Below the pieces are notes generated by a model, which worked only from the letters and a program-made list of their open reading frames with translations, ran no database searches and was not told the DNA's origin. Below, piece by piece: positions 8,251 to 15,688 of a stretch of 15,839 nucleotides of DNA (position 1 is its first letter; each line of letters opens with the position of its first letter). Position numbers and translations under genes: made by a program. Source of the DNA: a bacterium (GTDB lineage Bacteria; Babelota; Babeliae; Babelales; Vermiphilaceae); NCBI GenBank assembly GCA_030672115.1, contig DAOVGZ010000015.1:1-15839 (forward strand), read 5' to 3'.

Positions 8251-8763
8251 TTATTTTTCTTCCACAGAAAATTCTTCTAAATATATCTCAGGTTTTTTAT
8301 TTTTTTTAATACTAGTACGAAGAAACAAATTATATAAACTTACTTCTCCTTCTTGAGGCATACCAACTATTTTTTCTAAGTAGATCAACATCGATATATT
8401 TAAAATATTAAATTTATCAACTTTAGGATTTTTATAACCTTTTTTCCTAATAAACTTACCATCTTCATCATATTTCAATATAAAAGGATAAGAATCTTCC
8501 CCTTGATTTGGTGTCAACTCAACGGCATTACGTAAACCTACAACAATAAATTCTGCTTTTTTTATATACCGAAAACCCTTTAAATTTTTAGTAGAAAATA
8601 TCTCTAAATAACGATCACAATGATTTGTATTTACTAAATTTTCTTTATAATCTTTTTCTAATTTTTTTTTACATTCAGAAAATTTTTTCTGTGATGCCTG
8701 CATTGTACAACCATCAAATATCCCAAAAATAATTAACCCTGTAAGCGCTGTTTTTATATTCAC
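8251..8763 (-). CDS. Small putative lipoprotein of unknown function (170 residues)
   Basis: I do not recognise this protein. The longest possible start is ATG 8784, which would place MAEGDFF before the signal sequence with no clear ribosome site. A GTG at 8763 follows AAGGGG by 8 bases and gives MNIKTALTGLIIFGIFDGC, a short basic end, a hydrophobic core and a Cys at 19. This looks like a lipoprotein signal, although Asp at -2 from the Cys is unusual. The mature part is Lys-rich with two further Cys (31 and 49). It has a strand-like segment IKKAEFIVVGLRNAVEL around 67-83 and a charged tail. The gene is divergent from prmC and about 100 bases upstream of hppA on the same strand. A membrane-anchored protein facing the periplasm is likely; nothing indicates a role. 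Confidence 0.7.
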   Translation of the reverse strand: MNIKTALTGLIIFGIFDGCTMQASQKKFSECKKKLEKDYKENLVNTNHCDRYLEIFSTKNLKGFRYIKKAEFIVVGLRNAVELTPNQGEDSYPFILKYDEDGKFIRKKGYKNPKVDKFNILNISMLIYLEKIVGMPQEGEVSLYNLFLRTSIKKNKKPEIYLEEFSVEEK

Positions 8764-8784
8764 AAAAAAATCCCCTTCTGCCAT

Positions 8785-8944
8785 TTTTTACATTCTTATA
8801 AATAATTTTCATATCTATAGTGAATCAAAAAAAAGCTTTATTTCAATCGTTTTAATAAATTTGATACTGTTAATGATAAACGAAAAAAAACTTAAAGCTC
8901 TGTAAATTAAAATTAAGACCATTTGAAAAAAAAGGGAAAGCCAA
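8785..8944. promoter_or_regulatory. Divergent intergenic region between the lipoprotein gene and prmC
   Basis: About 160 bases separate two divergent starts, so it should hold promoters for both strands. It is so AT-rich that several -10-like hexamers can be drawn, for example GATACT near 8863 for prmC and TATAGA near 8816 for the minus strand. None has a convincing -35 at proper spacing. I see no operator-like symmetry. Confidence 0.4.
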
Positions 8945-9865
8945 ATGAGTCAAAATAAAATAACAGCCTATGCACGCAGCATAGAAAAAAAAATAGCTAC
9001 AAAATATAATGACCCAATACTCTGCAATCAATATTCATGGTGGATACTGCAAGCTATTACCAATAAAAAAAAAGAACAGCTTATTTCTGGAATTTCTCAA
9101 GAATTAACAGAAAAACAACTAAAAAAACTTGATGACTGGCTCGACAAACTTTTAAATAAAAACATGCCTTTGCAATATATTCTTGGAACCGTTCCTTTTT
9201 TAAATCTTACTCTTGCCGTTAAAGCTCCAACGCTTATTCCACGACCCGAAACAGAACAAATGTGTGAAGAATTAATAGAAAGTCTTTCTCAACTTAATAA
9301 TCAAAAGCTTTCTATCTTAGACATTGGCACAGGTTCTGGATGTATTGCTCTATCAATTGCAAAAGCTTTACCATATGCACAAATTTATGCGGTTGACATT
9401 GAACCAGCAGCGCTCGAACTGGCACAAGAAAATGCAAAATTAAACAATATTGAAAATGTTACTTTTTTACAATCAGATATTTTTGAAAAAATCCCAAACG
9501 ACATAACCTTTGACCTTATAATTTCTAACCCCCCTTACATTGCTCAATCTGAATGGGAAGACCTTGAAGATTCGGTTACACAATGGGAAGATAATACTGC
9601 GCTTGTTGCAGATCATGAAGGTTTAGAAATTATTGAAAAGATTATTCGTCAAGCTCCACAATTTTTAAAAGAAAACAATGAAATGGCTCGCAATAATATT
9701 GCGCAACTTCTTATTGAAATTGGTTATAAACAAGGTCAAAATGTTTTTAATTTATTTAAAAAGTTCGGATTTGATATTATAAAAATCAAAAAAGATTTAG
9801 AAGGTATAGATCGAGTTGTTACCGGGAGAATAAATAATGTGGCCATTTCGTCAAAAACAAAATGA
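8945..9865 (+). CDS. prmC: PrmC, peptide chain release factor N5-glutamine methyltransferase
   Basis: PrmC (HemK) uses S-adenosylmethionine to methylate the Gln of the GGQ motif in release factors RF1 and RF2, which speeds translation termination in the cytoplasm. At 306 residues it is slightly longer than usual. The N-terminal helical domain covers about 1-85. It is followed by IPRPETEQ (98-105), the SAM-binding DIGTGSG (126-132), the acidic end of strand 2 at VDIEPAALELA (150-160), and the catalytic NPPY (195-198). DHEGLEIIEKII (223-234) is also typical. The start ATG is preceded by AAGGGA about 9 bases away. It is the first gene of a plus-strand operon and its end overlaps the next gene by 29 bases. 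It is usually next to prfA, which is not seen here. Confidence 0.96.
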   Translation: MSQNKITAYARSIEKKIATKYNDPILCNQYSWWILQAITNKKKEQLISGISQELTEKQLKKLDDWLDKLLNKNMPLQYILGTVPFLNLTLAVKAPTLIPRPETEQMCEELIESLSQLNNQKLSILDIGTGSGCIALSIAKALPYAQIYAVDIEPAALELAQENAKLNNIENVTFLQSDIFEKIPNDITFDLIISNPPYIAQSEWEDLEDSVTQWEDNTALVADHEGLEIIEKIIRQAPQFLKENNEMARNNIAQLLIEIGYKQGQNVFNLFKKFGFDIIKIKKDLEGIDRVVTGRINNVAISSKTK

Positions 9866-10553
9866 AGTTATTACTATTTCATTAACGCCACAAAATATAA
9901 TATGTAGTTTAATTGAAGCGCCTAAAAAAAATGAAATAACCTACAAACTCAATGCCTATAAACGTATACCATTAAAACAGTTTGAATTTTCCCAGGCAAT
10001 TGTGTTTAATACCAAAATAATAAAACATCATATTACTTCTTTTTTAAAAACAGTCGCAAAAAAAAAGTGTCCTGTTGCACTATCAATTTCTGGTCCAAAA
10101 ATTTTTGAAAAAATAATAACCGTCAAAACAACAACCCCAACACTTGATGACTTTAATATTTCTAACTTACAAAAACTTAACGTTAACTCTTTATATCTTT
10201 GCCCATCACAAAAAAATGGATTTGATTTTTTTGTGTGTGGAATAAAACCTGAACATCTTTTTTCTTATCAATTACTAGCAAATTCATGCGGAATTAATGT
10301 CCAAACGATAACAACACAACAACATACATATCTTTCTGTATACAGACATTTACACGGAAAAAACTTTCGCCAAAGTAAATTATCTGAAGATTTATTTACA
10401 AATCGATATGATATACATGCCCTTATATCAGCCGATATTATAGAAAAATCATTTACAACTAATGATCAACTGGGTATAAACGTACAAAAAGAATATCCTT
10501 TTTTATGCACTAGTCTTGGACTTTTTTTAGAAGGACATAATGAAAACTATTAA
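9837..10553 (+). CDS. PilM-like pilus assembly ATPase-fold protein (diverged)
   Basis: PilM is a cytoplasmic actin-fold protein that binds the N-terminus of PilN at the base of type IV pilus machines; GspL plays the same part in type II secretion. The opening strand pair EVITISLTPQNIICSLIEA (10-28), a second phosphate-loop-like region PVALSISGP (79-87), ANSCGINVQTITTQQHTYLSVYRH (148-171) and the closing YPFLCTSLGLFLEG (220-233) follow the usual PilM/HofM order. At 238 residues it is shorter than classical PilM of about 350, and the nucleotide motifs are weak, so it may not bind ATP. The start ATG has GGGAG 8 bases upstream, inside prmC. It overlaps the next gene by 14 bases, so the two are probably translationally coupled. 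The assignment rests partly on the neighbour; a HofM-like or GspL-like protein is the alternative. Confidence 0.6.
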   Translation: MWPFRQKQNEVITISLTPQNIICSLIEAPKKNEITYKLNAYKRIPLKQFEFSQAIVFNTKIIKHHITSFLKTVAKKKCPVALSISGPKIFEKIITVKTTTPTLDDFNISNLQKLNVNSLYLCPSQKNGFDFFVCGIKPEHLFSYQLLANSCGINVQTITTQQHTYLSVYRHLHGKNFRQSKLSEDLFTNRYDIHALISADIIEKSFTTNDQLGINVQKEYPFLCTSLGLFLEGHNENY

Positions 10554-11049
10554 TTTTGCGCATCAACACAAAAAAAAACTTTTTACACCAATAAAATCTC
10601 TTTTTATTATTTGTTTTTTTATAAGCGTAGCTCTTTTTTTTCATATAAATCAAAAAATAATTCTACAAAATTTAAAAAAGCAAAAACTTTTTTTTGAAAA
10701 AAAAACAAATAATTTTGATCAACTCATTCATGAAAAACAAGTTCTTATAAATAAAGAGCAACTTCTTAAAAAAAAAGCTGCAAAATTAGAAAAGATCGAA
10801 AAAAATAAATATCCTTTTTTTTCGATCTTCAATCATATTACCAAATCTCTTGGAACAACAAATTCTCTTAAAACGCTCTCACTGTCTGGAAAAAAAATTT
10901 CAATAAAACTAGATTGCCAACAGATAAAAAAGGCAACTCGGTGCATGGAAAAAATTGCCGAGCTGCCTTTTGTTTCTTCTTTACATCTTACATCAATGAT
11001 TGCGCATCAAAACAGATTTATTTTCGCAATAACGGGAAAGCTTTCTTAA
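10540..11049 (+). CDS. PilN-like inner-membrane assembly protein
   Basis: The protein has the PilN layout in 169 residues. A short basic cytoplasmic end (1-18, with INFAHQHKKK) is followed by one membrane segment (about 20-36), a Lys/Glu/Gln-rich coiled coil (38-90) and a small alpha/beta domain (91-169). The last contains LGTTNSLKTLSLSGKKISIKL (104-124), typical of the PilN ferredoxin-like fold. PilN normally links PilM in the cytoplasm to PilO in the periplasm. Here no pilO follows. The gene ends convergently, overlapping the 3' end of the large gene at 11018 by 32 bases. Residues 131-145 are encoded by a terminator-shaped hairpin. It could also be a GspL/GspM-like piece of a type II secretion system. 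Confidence 0.62.
   Translation: MKTINFAHQHKKKLFTPIKSLFIICFFISVALFFHINQKIILQNLKKQKLFFEKKTNNFDQLIHEKQVLINKEQLLKKKAAKLEKIEKNKYPFFSIFNHITKSLGTTNSLKTLSLSGKKISIKLDCQQIKKATRCMEKIAELPFVSSLHLTSMIAHQNRFIFAITGKLS
10926..10975 (-). terminator. Intrinsic terminator of the 11018 gene, embedded in the PilN-like coding sequence
   Basis: AGGCA (10931-10935) pairs with TGCCT (10964-10968), and after one mismatch CTCGG (10937-10941) pairs with CCGAG (10958-10962), with a loop of about 16 bases. On the minus strand a six-T run (10926-10931) follows, roughly 50 bases past the stop at 11018. On the plus strand TTTTGTTTCTTCT follows the stem, but this is still about 80 bases before the PilN-like stop. Confidence 0.75.
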
Positions 11050-13483
11050 ATTCACCTTTCTTATGCTTGTCAAACAGCTCAAGTACAAATGCTTTCATAT
11101 TATTTAAATCAAAAGCTACATCTTTAAGCTTAATGTTATGACCAAACATTGTTGCATCAAAATTTTTAAGAATAAACGGTTTTTTATCAAGAAGCTGTTT
11201 AAATCCTGCTTCTGCCTCAATATGACGAATATTGATAGTATTTTTAACTAATCGTGCAAGAAATTTAACAACACTACCCATAGATCTATTAATAACTTTG
11301 GACATTTGACTTGCAAGAATAAGAACAGCCTTACCCTGATCCATCACAACTTTTAAAGTAACATCGCGACGAAAACGCATATGTAAAAGCGATACATAAT
11401 CTATTGGAATACCTTTTACAACATAACAAGCTGGACGTAATGTTTTTGTAACACCTTTAGAAAATGCTTCATCGCATGTTTCTTTTTTTCTTTTAATTTT
11501 ATTTTCTAAATAAATAATACGCTGTAAAGTTTTTCTTTCTTCCTTAGTAATCCCTTTTTTCAGCCCCTTAATTAACTTATCTTTAATAACATCAAGATCA
11601 TTATAAATATCATCTAAAATTTCATTCGCTGTATTATAAAGAAGCTTTGCAAAATTATCTTGTGCTTCTTGTTTTACTAAAATATTGGCAGAAAAATTTT
11701 CTGGCCCAATTTTCCCATTAAGTAAACTTGCTTTAATACTCAAATCAGTATCAATAATACCACCCCATTTAAATGCTGACTGAATTTCAAAACCTGTAGG
11801 TGAAATATCGGTACGCCCTTTTCTGACAATGCCACCAAATAATGAAGATCCCCATACAGCATCTCCATATAAAACCTGACTATCAGTTGTTAATGTCATA
11901 TCAACAACCATACCTTTACGCTGCCCTTCTCCTACACCTGTTAAAAAAAACCAAGGATTTTTTTTGGGACCTATAATAATTTCTGGCAACTGAAACGCTC
12001 CACGCACACCTTCTCTTGCCATATATAAAGAGCCACTTGCTTTTAAACCAAAAATATTAACCGAACCAACCCCAACTTCTATTCGTTTTTTTTCTTCTAT
12101 AGTTTCGCGCGGAACAAATGCTATTCGCACATCCTCTAAATCAAAATTAGGAATTTTTTTCAAAAGTTGATCTTTAAATTTCGGCTTTTTAAATAATACT
12201 GCAACATCTTGCGCATGCTGCAACCAGAAACCAACAAGATCTCTCAATCGACTAGTGCCTTCTACAACAAACGTTAAATCACCAATGCCAGTGTCTCCAC
12301 TAAACGCTCCTTTTGTAAAAAAAGAAAGCTCTGAATCTTCAATACCAACCGATCCAGCAGCTTTTAACCCTGCAATCCAACCAAAAAAACCAGCTGTCTC
12401 TACAATAAGAGCAAGATCAGTAACAAAACCAATATTTAAATTTCCCCAATGCAATCCTTTAACCGGAACATTTTTTATCCACCCATTCATTTTTGCAAAA
12501 AACTCAAAATCTTCTGGAAAACTATATTTCCCGGTTAACGTAAATTCAACTGGCTCTTTTTGTAGCGGAAATAAAATCTTAAGACCACCTTCTAAAAAAA
12601 TAGCAATCGTTGGCGTTTGCGTTATTTCTTCTTCTACATAAAAAATTAACTTTAATGGATTTGTTTTTAACCATTTTGCAAAACGAACACCAACAGGCAA
12701 ATCAATAGAAATCATAGTTCCAATTAATGTAGGATTTAAAGCAATAACACCATGAGTATCTAATGATTCTATTTTTTTAAGTTGACCTCCAAACAAAACG
12801 TCCAATTTTTCAAATAAAGGTCCAGCAGGGGCAACACTTCCAAAAAAATTAAGCCCTTCCTTTATTTCTTTTTTAAAAGTATCATCTTTGTATTTTGCAC
12901 TCGAAAGCACATACCAAATATCTTTATATTCAAGTAAATCTAAAACTTTTGGATCAAAATTTTTTATTTTTGGAAAAACAGAAGAAAATTTCCATGATTT
13001 TGGCAATTGTAGAGCAACACTATAAAAATTCTTTCCTAGCTTATCTTCTCCAAACAAAACCCTTGCCCACACTTCTTGTTCATAAACAGTAACTTTTCCC
13101 TCAACACTAAATCCTCCTTCAGAAAGAATTTTAACGTCAGGCAAAGACATAACAATATTATTAAAAAACTCTTTTATTTTTTTAGGAAGAGGAATATCAC
13201 TAATAAGTGGAATATCAGAAAATTTAAGTGATACATTATCTGCATCAACTCTTTCTAAAAGTTCTAAAAATTCTTCATCCCGTTTTTTATTTTTTGTTAT
13301 TCCAAGCTGCTCATATAAATCTCCATCTTTTTCTTCAACCTTTGGAATAACTATCTCTTGTACTTCTTTAACTTGAATGACTTCTTTTTTCTGTACCTTT
13401 TTTTCTTGTTCAGATGCAATCAACCCAGAAATTAAAAAGAAAGATACAAATAAACTTTTTTTCAAAATACATACCATATTCAT
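11018..13483 (-). CDS. Large secreted beta-rich protein, paralogue C (821 residues)
   Basis: A complete gene of 821 codons. ATG 13483 has AGGAG 5 bases upstream; an ATG two codons later is possible. Residues 1-23 form a signal peptide ending at GLIA. Unlike the paralogues, a charged Lys/Glu/Val-rich stretch (24-75) comes before the beta-rich part. LPKSW (160-164) with FSSVFPKI, SVNIFGL (474-480) and LTGVGEG (514-520) match paralogue B in order and nearly in position. A helical insert (607-740) carries two Cys (670 and 686) and VTLKVVM (708-714, against VTLKTVM at 710-716 in B). The C-terminal block starts at FLARLVKNTINIRHIEAE (741-758). The shared order of blocks makes common ancestry likely despite low overall identity. 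The gene ends 32 bases inside the convergent PilN-like gene. Function is unknown; the location is outside the cytoplasm. Confidence 0.9.
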   Translation of the reverse strand: MNMVCILKKSLFVSFFLISGLIASEQEKKVQKKEVIQVKEVQEIVIPKVEEKDGDLYEQLGITKNKKRDEEFLELLERVDADNVSLKFSDIPLISDIPLPKKIKEFFNNIVMSLPDVKILSEGGFSVEGKVTVYEQEVWARVLFGEDKLGKNFYSVALQLPKSWKFSSVFPKIKNFDPKVLDLLEYKDIWYVLSSAKYKDDTFKKEIKEGLNFFGSVAPAGPLFEKLDVLFGGQLKKIESLDTHGVIALNPTLIGTMISIDLPVGVRFAKWLKTNPLKLIFYVEEEITQTPTIAIFLEGGLKILFPLQKEPVEFTLTGKYSFPEDFEFFAKMNGWIKNVPVKGLHWGNLNIGFVTDLALIVETAGFFGWIAGLKAAGSVGIEDSELSFFTKGAFSGDTGIGDLTFVVEGTSRLRDLVGFWLQHAQDVAVLFKKPKFKDQLLKKIPNFDLEDVRIAFVPRETIEEKKRIEVGVGSVNIFGLKASGSLYMAREGVRGAFQLPEIIIGPKKNPWFFLTGVGEGQRKGMVVDMTLTTDSQVLYGDAVWGSSLFGGIVRKGRTDISPTGFEIQSAFKWGGIIDTDLSIKASLLNGKIGPENFSANILVKQEAQDNFAKLLYNTANEILDDIYNDLDVIKDKLIKGLKKGITKEERKTLQRIIYLENKIKRKKETCDEAFSKGVTKTLRPACYVVKGIPIDYVSLLHMRFRRDVTLKVVMDQGKAVLILASQMSKVINRSMGSVVKFLARLVKNTINIRHIEAEAGFKQLLDKKPFILKNFDATMFGHNIKLKDVAFDLNNMKAFVLELFDKHKKGEFKKAFPLLRK

Positions 13484-13563
13484 TACATCTCCTAAAAAAC
13501 CGCACCATAAAACTTTCTGCCAAAAAGTAGCATGCTGGATCTTTCATTTGCAATGAATACGAC

Positions 13564-13583
13564 CATACCTCCAAACTGGTATG
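13564..13583. promoter_or_regulatory. Inverted repeat upstream of paralogue C
   Basis: CATACC and GGTATG are separated by 8 bases, about 80 bases before the start at 13483. The arms resemble the ATACC/GGTAT arms of the palindrome upstream of paralogue B, but the spacing differs (8 against 12 bases). The rest of the 167-base leader, 13494-13660, shows no convincing promoter. Confidence 0.25.
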
Positions 13584-13660
13584 CTAAACAAGCTCAACTT
13601 TGCCAAGTAGTCTTGTCTTTTGGATAAAAACTTTGAAATATACAATAAAAAATGCGAATC

Positions 13661-13700
13661 AAAAAAGGCTGCTGGATTTATAACTCAGCAGCCTTTTTTT
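13661..13700 (-). terminator. Intrinsic terminator of the coiled-coil gene
   Basis: GGCTGCTG (13667-13674) pairs with CAGCAGCC (13686-13693) around an 11-base loop, with six A before and seven T after. It is about 30 bases beyond the stop at 13724 on the minus strand. No such hairpin lies between 13994 and 14083, so the two halves of the split frame share one transcript end. Confidence 0.9.
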
Positions 13701-13723
13701 AAAAAATTATTTAAGAAAAACTA

Positions 13724-13993
13724 TTAAATATCGTATTGCTCTTCTTTCCATTTTTGATTTTGTTGTTTATATTTCTGACGCTCTTCTTTTTCTTTCTGAA
13801 ATTCTTTCTGAAGCTCTTCTTCATACTTCTGAAATTCTTTCTGACGCTCTTCTTTTTCTTTTTTATATTTTTCTTCCTTTTTGGTCAGCTGCTCTTCAAC
13901 TTTTTTCAATAATATTTTTGAAAAAATTAATTCATCGTGTTTTTTCATTAAATCAAAAATTGATTTCGCTTTAGAAAAATTATTTTTATTCAA
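13724..13993 (-). CDS. Coiled-coil ORF, probably the detached C-terminal part of the next gene
   Basis: An 89-codon frame whose only start near its beginning is a TTG at 13993 without a ribosome binding site. The first ATG, at 13948, has none either. The frame is in phase with the gene at 14084 and stays open back to that gene's TAA, so it reads as a continuation. Residues 1-25 (NKNNFSKAKSIFDLMKKHDELI) resemble the second half of a degenerate ankyrin repeat. Residues 30-85 are a highly charged coiled coil of Lys, Glu and Gln. Within them, residues 45-77 are three exact-length 11-residue repeats (KEKEERQKEFQ, KYEEELQKEFQ, KEKEERQKYKQ). There is no signal peptide. It is either a remnant, reached by stop read-through, or a short separate gene; I favour a remnant. 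Confidence 0.45.
   Translation of the reverse strand: MNKNNFSKAKSIFDLMKKHDELIFSKILLKKVEEQLTKKEEKYKKEKEERQKEFQKYEEELQKEFQKEKEERQKYKQQNQKWKEEQYDI
13763..13861 (-). repeat. Three tandem 33-base repeats encoding a hendecad coiled coil
   Basis: Units at 13829-13861, 13796-13828 and 13763-13795 each encode 11 residues. The first two share nearly the whole unit, including CTGAAATTCTTTCTGA; the first and third share CTGACGCTCTTCTTTTTCTT. The period is a whole number of codons, and eleven residues suits a coiled coil. Copy number may vary between strains. Confidence 0.8.
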
Positions 13994-14086
13994 ATTAAAA
14001 CTAAAATTTTTATAAAAATTTATAGCTTTTAAAATACTTTGAACTTTTTTTGTATAAAACGATCCATATTTTTCCGACTTTGATTA
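13994..14086 (-). other. Open frame joining the two ORFs across a single in-frame TAA
   Basis: After the TAA at 14084-14086, thirty codons follow with no stop (SKSEKYGSFYTKKVQSILKA and on) before the TTG at 13993. Immediately before the stop is NKYGSNNILY. Together the segments resemble a worn ankyrin repeat (x-x-x-G-x-T-P-L-H-x-A pattern, then V..LL). This suggests a formerly continuous protein of 646 residues, counted from ATG 15667. Confidence 0.6.
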
Positions 14087-15667
14087 ATACAGTATATTAT
14101 TAGACCCATATTTATTCTGTGGACTTAACATATCCCACTCTTTATCCTCAAAATTTTTCACCCCTTGTATATCGCCATTCTCAATAAATTTAATTACTTT
14201 TTTAACTATTTTATTTAAACGATTAACAAGTGAATCTTTTTCTTTAACCAATTCTCTTACTTTAAAAAAAGACTTATTTAAATCTTTATACCTTAATCCT
14301 TCAAAAAAATTGAATATAAATTCCCTCTTCCACATTTTGAGAAGAGAATCAGGAGAATCAAAATATAAATCTAATGGATCTTTAAAATTTAAAGCCGATT
14401 TAAAAGTAATATATTCATTAAAATCTTCAATATCATAAAGCTTTTTTACATATTGATTATAATCTTCAATGATTTTTAAAAAAACACTCAAATTATCAAA
14501 TGGATTAACGATAGAAAAAATAAATTCAATCTCTTTTTTTATTTTTTTTGGCAGAGTTAAATAAATTTTTTGCAGCCTATCACTATTTACAATTTTTTGA
14601 AAAAACTTATATTTTTGTAAAACGTCTTTTTCAAAAAGAATAATTATAAAAACAGCCTGCTCAAAATTTAAGTTAGAATCAACAACAAGCTTTAATAACC
14701 CTGGAGCGAACAAATGTTCCCCCGAATCTTTCAATTTAACATGTAAAACAATTTTTTCAATAAACTTTATCCCATAATCGCTATATATTTCATTTGAAAA
14801 ACGAAACAAAAAGCCTTTATTATCAAAAAAATCAACAAGGTCTCGATATTTAAATTTTTTTATAAGCTCAGCCCAAAGTTCATCCTCAACATCTCGATAA
14901 ACTTTATCTTTAACAAAATAACCTTCTTTTTTTAATTTTTCTTTTAATGTTTTCCTTGCCTTTTTTATTATATTTTCTTCAAAGGATCTATACTGTTTCT
15001 TTTTTTTATTAAAAAATTTATTTTTCACTTTTTCTATTTCTTGAGGTGATTTTTTTTCATCTCTCAAAACAGAACTTTTCTTGTTCCACTCTTTTATATC
15101 TTTCTCTTTAATCAATTTTAACTTTTTAAAAATAATATTTTCAGTTTTTAAAAGAACCGAAGATGTATTTAAATATTTTTCAAATTCTTTATCAATTTCT
15201 TCCTTGTCCATCGCTACTTTTTTAATTAAAACTTCTTTTTTTGGTGGATTAATATTCAAAAAATCAATCAATGCTATAAGAGGAATAAAATCGTGCGCAA
15301 ATCCTTTTTTTAAATCTAATTTTCCATCCAAAATTAACGCTAAATTTTTAATATCAGCAACTTCAATATTATCTTTCCATTTAGCACCCTGTAATACCTG
15401 CTTCATAGATATAATAAATTTATTTTTTTCATCATCATAAACTTTTTTAAAAGCATCTTTTCTATAAAAATCTTTATCAATAGCACTACTCAAAATATTT
15501 GAGTATTCCAAACCTTGACGTGTTACTAGAATTAGTTCGTTATCAAATTTTAAAAAATACTTTGTATCTTTATCTGGATACTTTATCTTTTCCTTTTTAT
15601 CCATAGCCCCTAAAAACGAACTACTTACAAGTAAAACAAATACTAAAAAATCTTTTTTATTTACCAT
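14084..15667 (-). CDS. Secreted Lys-rich helical protein with an ankyrin-like C-terminus (527 residues, probably truncated)
   Basis: I do not recognise the family. The frame can be extended to a TTG at 15688, but ATG 15667 has AGGA 5 bases upstream and gives a clean signal peptide (MVNKKDFLVFVLLVSSSFLGA), so I use it. The mature protein is very rich in Lys, Glu, Phe and Ile and mostly helical. A strongly charged stretch lies about residues 180-245, and hydrophobic helices such as QAVFIIILFEKDVLQKY in the middle. Near the end, FIENGDIQGVKNF has the look of the first helices of an ankyrin repeat, and NKYGSNNILY that of the next loop, where TAA then interrupts. Base use is even more AT-rich than in prmC or hppA. 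It could be an effector-like exported protein in a host-associated bacterium (inference only), or a decaying gene. Confidence 0.8.
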   Translation of the reverse strand: MVNKKDFLVFVLLVSSSFLGAMDKKEKIKYPDKDTKYFLKFDNELILVTRQGLEYSNILSSAIDKDFYRKDAFKKVYDDEKNKFIISMKQVLQGAKWKDNIEVADIKNLALILDGKLDLKKGFAHDFIPLIALIDFLNINPPKKEVLIKKVAMDKEEIDKEFEKYLNTSSVLLKTENIIFKKLKLIKEKDIKEWNKKSSVLRDEKKSPQEIEKVKNKFFNKKKKQYRSFEENIIKKARKTLKEKLKKEGYFVKDKVYRDVEDELWAELIKKFKYRDLVDFFDNKGFLFRFSNEIYSDYGIKFIEKIVLHVKLKDSGEHLFAPGLLKLVVDSNLNFEQAVFIIILFEKDVLQKYKFFQKIVNSDRLQKIYLTLPKKIKKEIEFIFSIVNPFDNLSVFLKIIEDYNQYVKKLYDIEDFNEYITFKSALNFKDPLDLYFDSPDSLLKMWKREFIFNFFEGLRYKDLNKSFFKVRELVKEKDSLVNRLNKIVKKVIKFIENGDIQGVKNFEDKEWDMLSPQNKYGSNNILY

Positions 15668-15688
15668 TTTCTTCCTTTTTTTACTCAA

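Noticed and set aside
10914..11141. Plus-strand 75-codon frame across the convergent overlap
   Set aside because: It overlaps both the PilN-like gene and paralogue C in other frames and shows no start signal or family features.
12255..12641. Plus-strand 128-codon open frame
   Set aside because: Antisense to the middle of paralogue C; Ser/Pro-rich shadow translation without a ribosome binding site.
12895..13092. Plus-strand 65-codon open frame
   Set aside because: Antisense to the LPKSW region conserved between the three paralogues.
15081..15440. Plus-strand 119-codon open frame rich in Phe and Ser
   Set aside because: Shadow of a Lys/Glu-rich helical coding region on the other strand; such antisense Phe/Ser frames are expected there.
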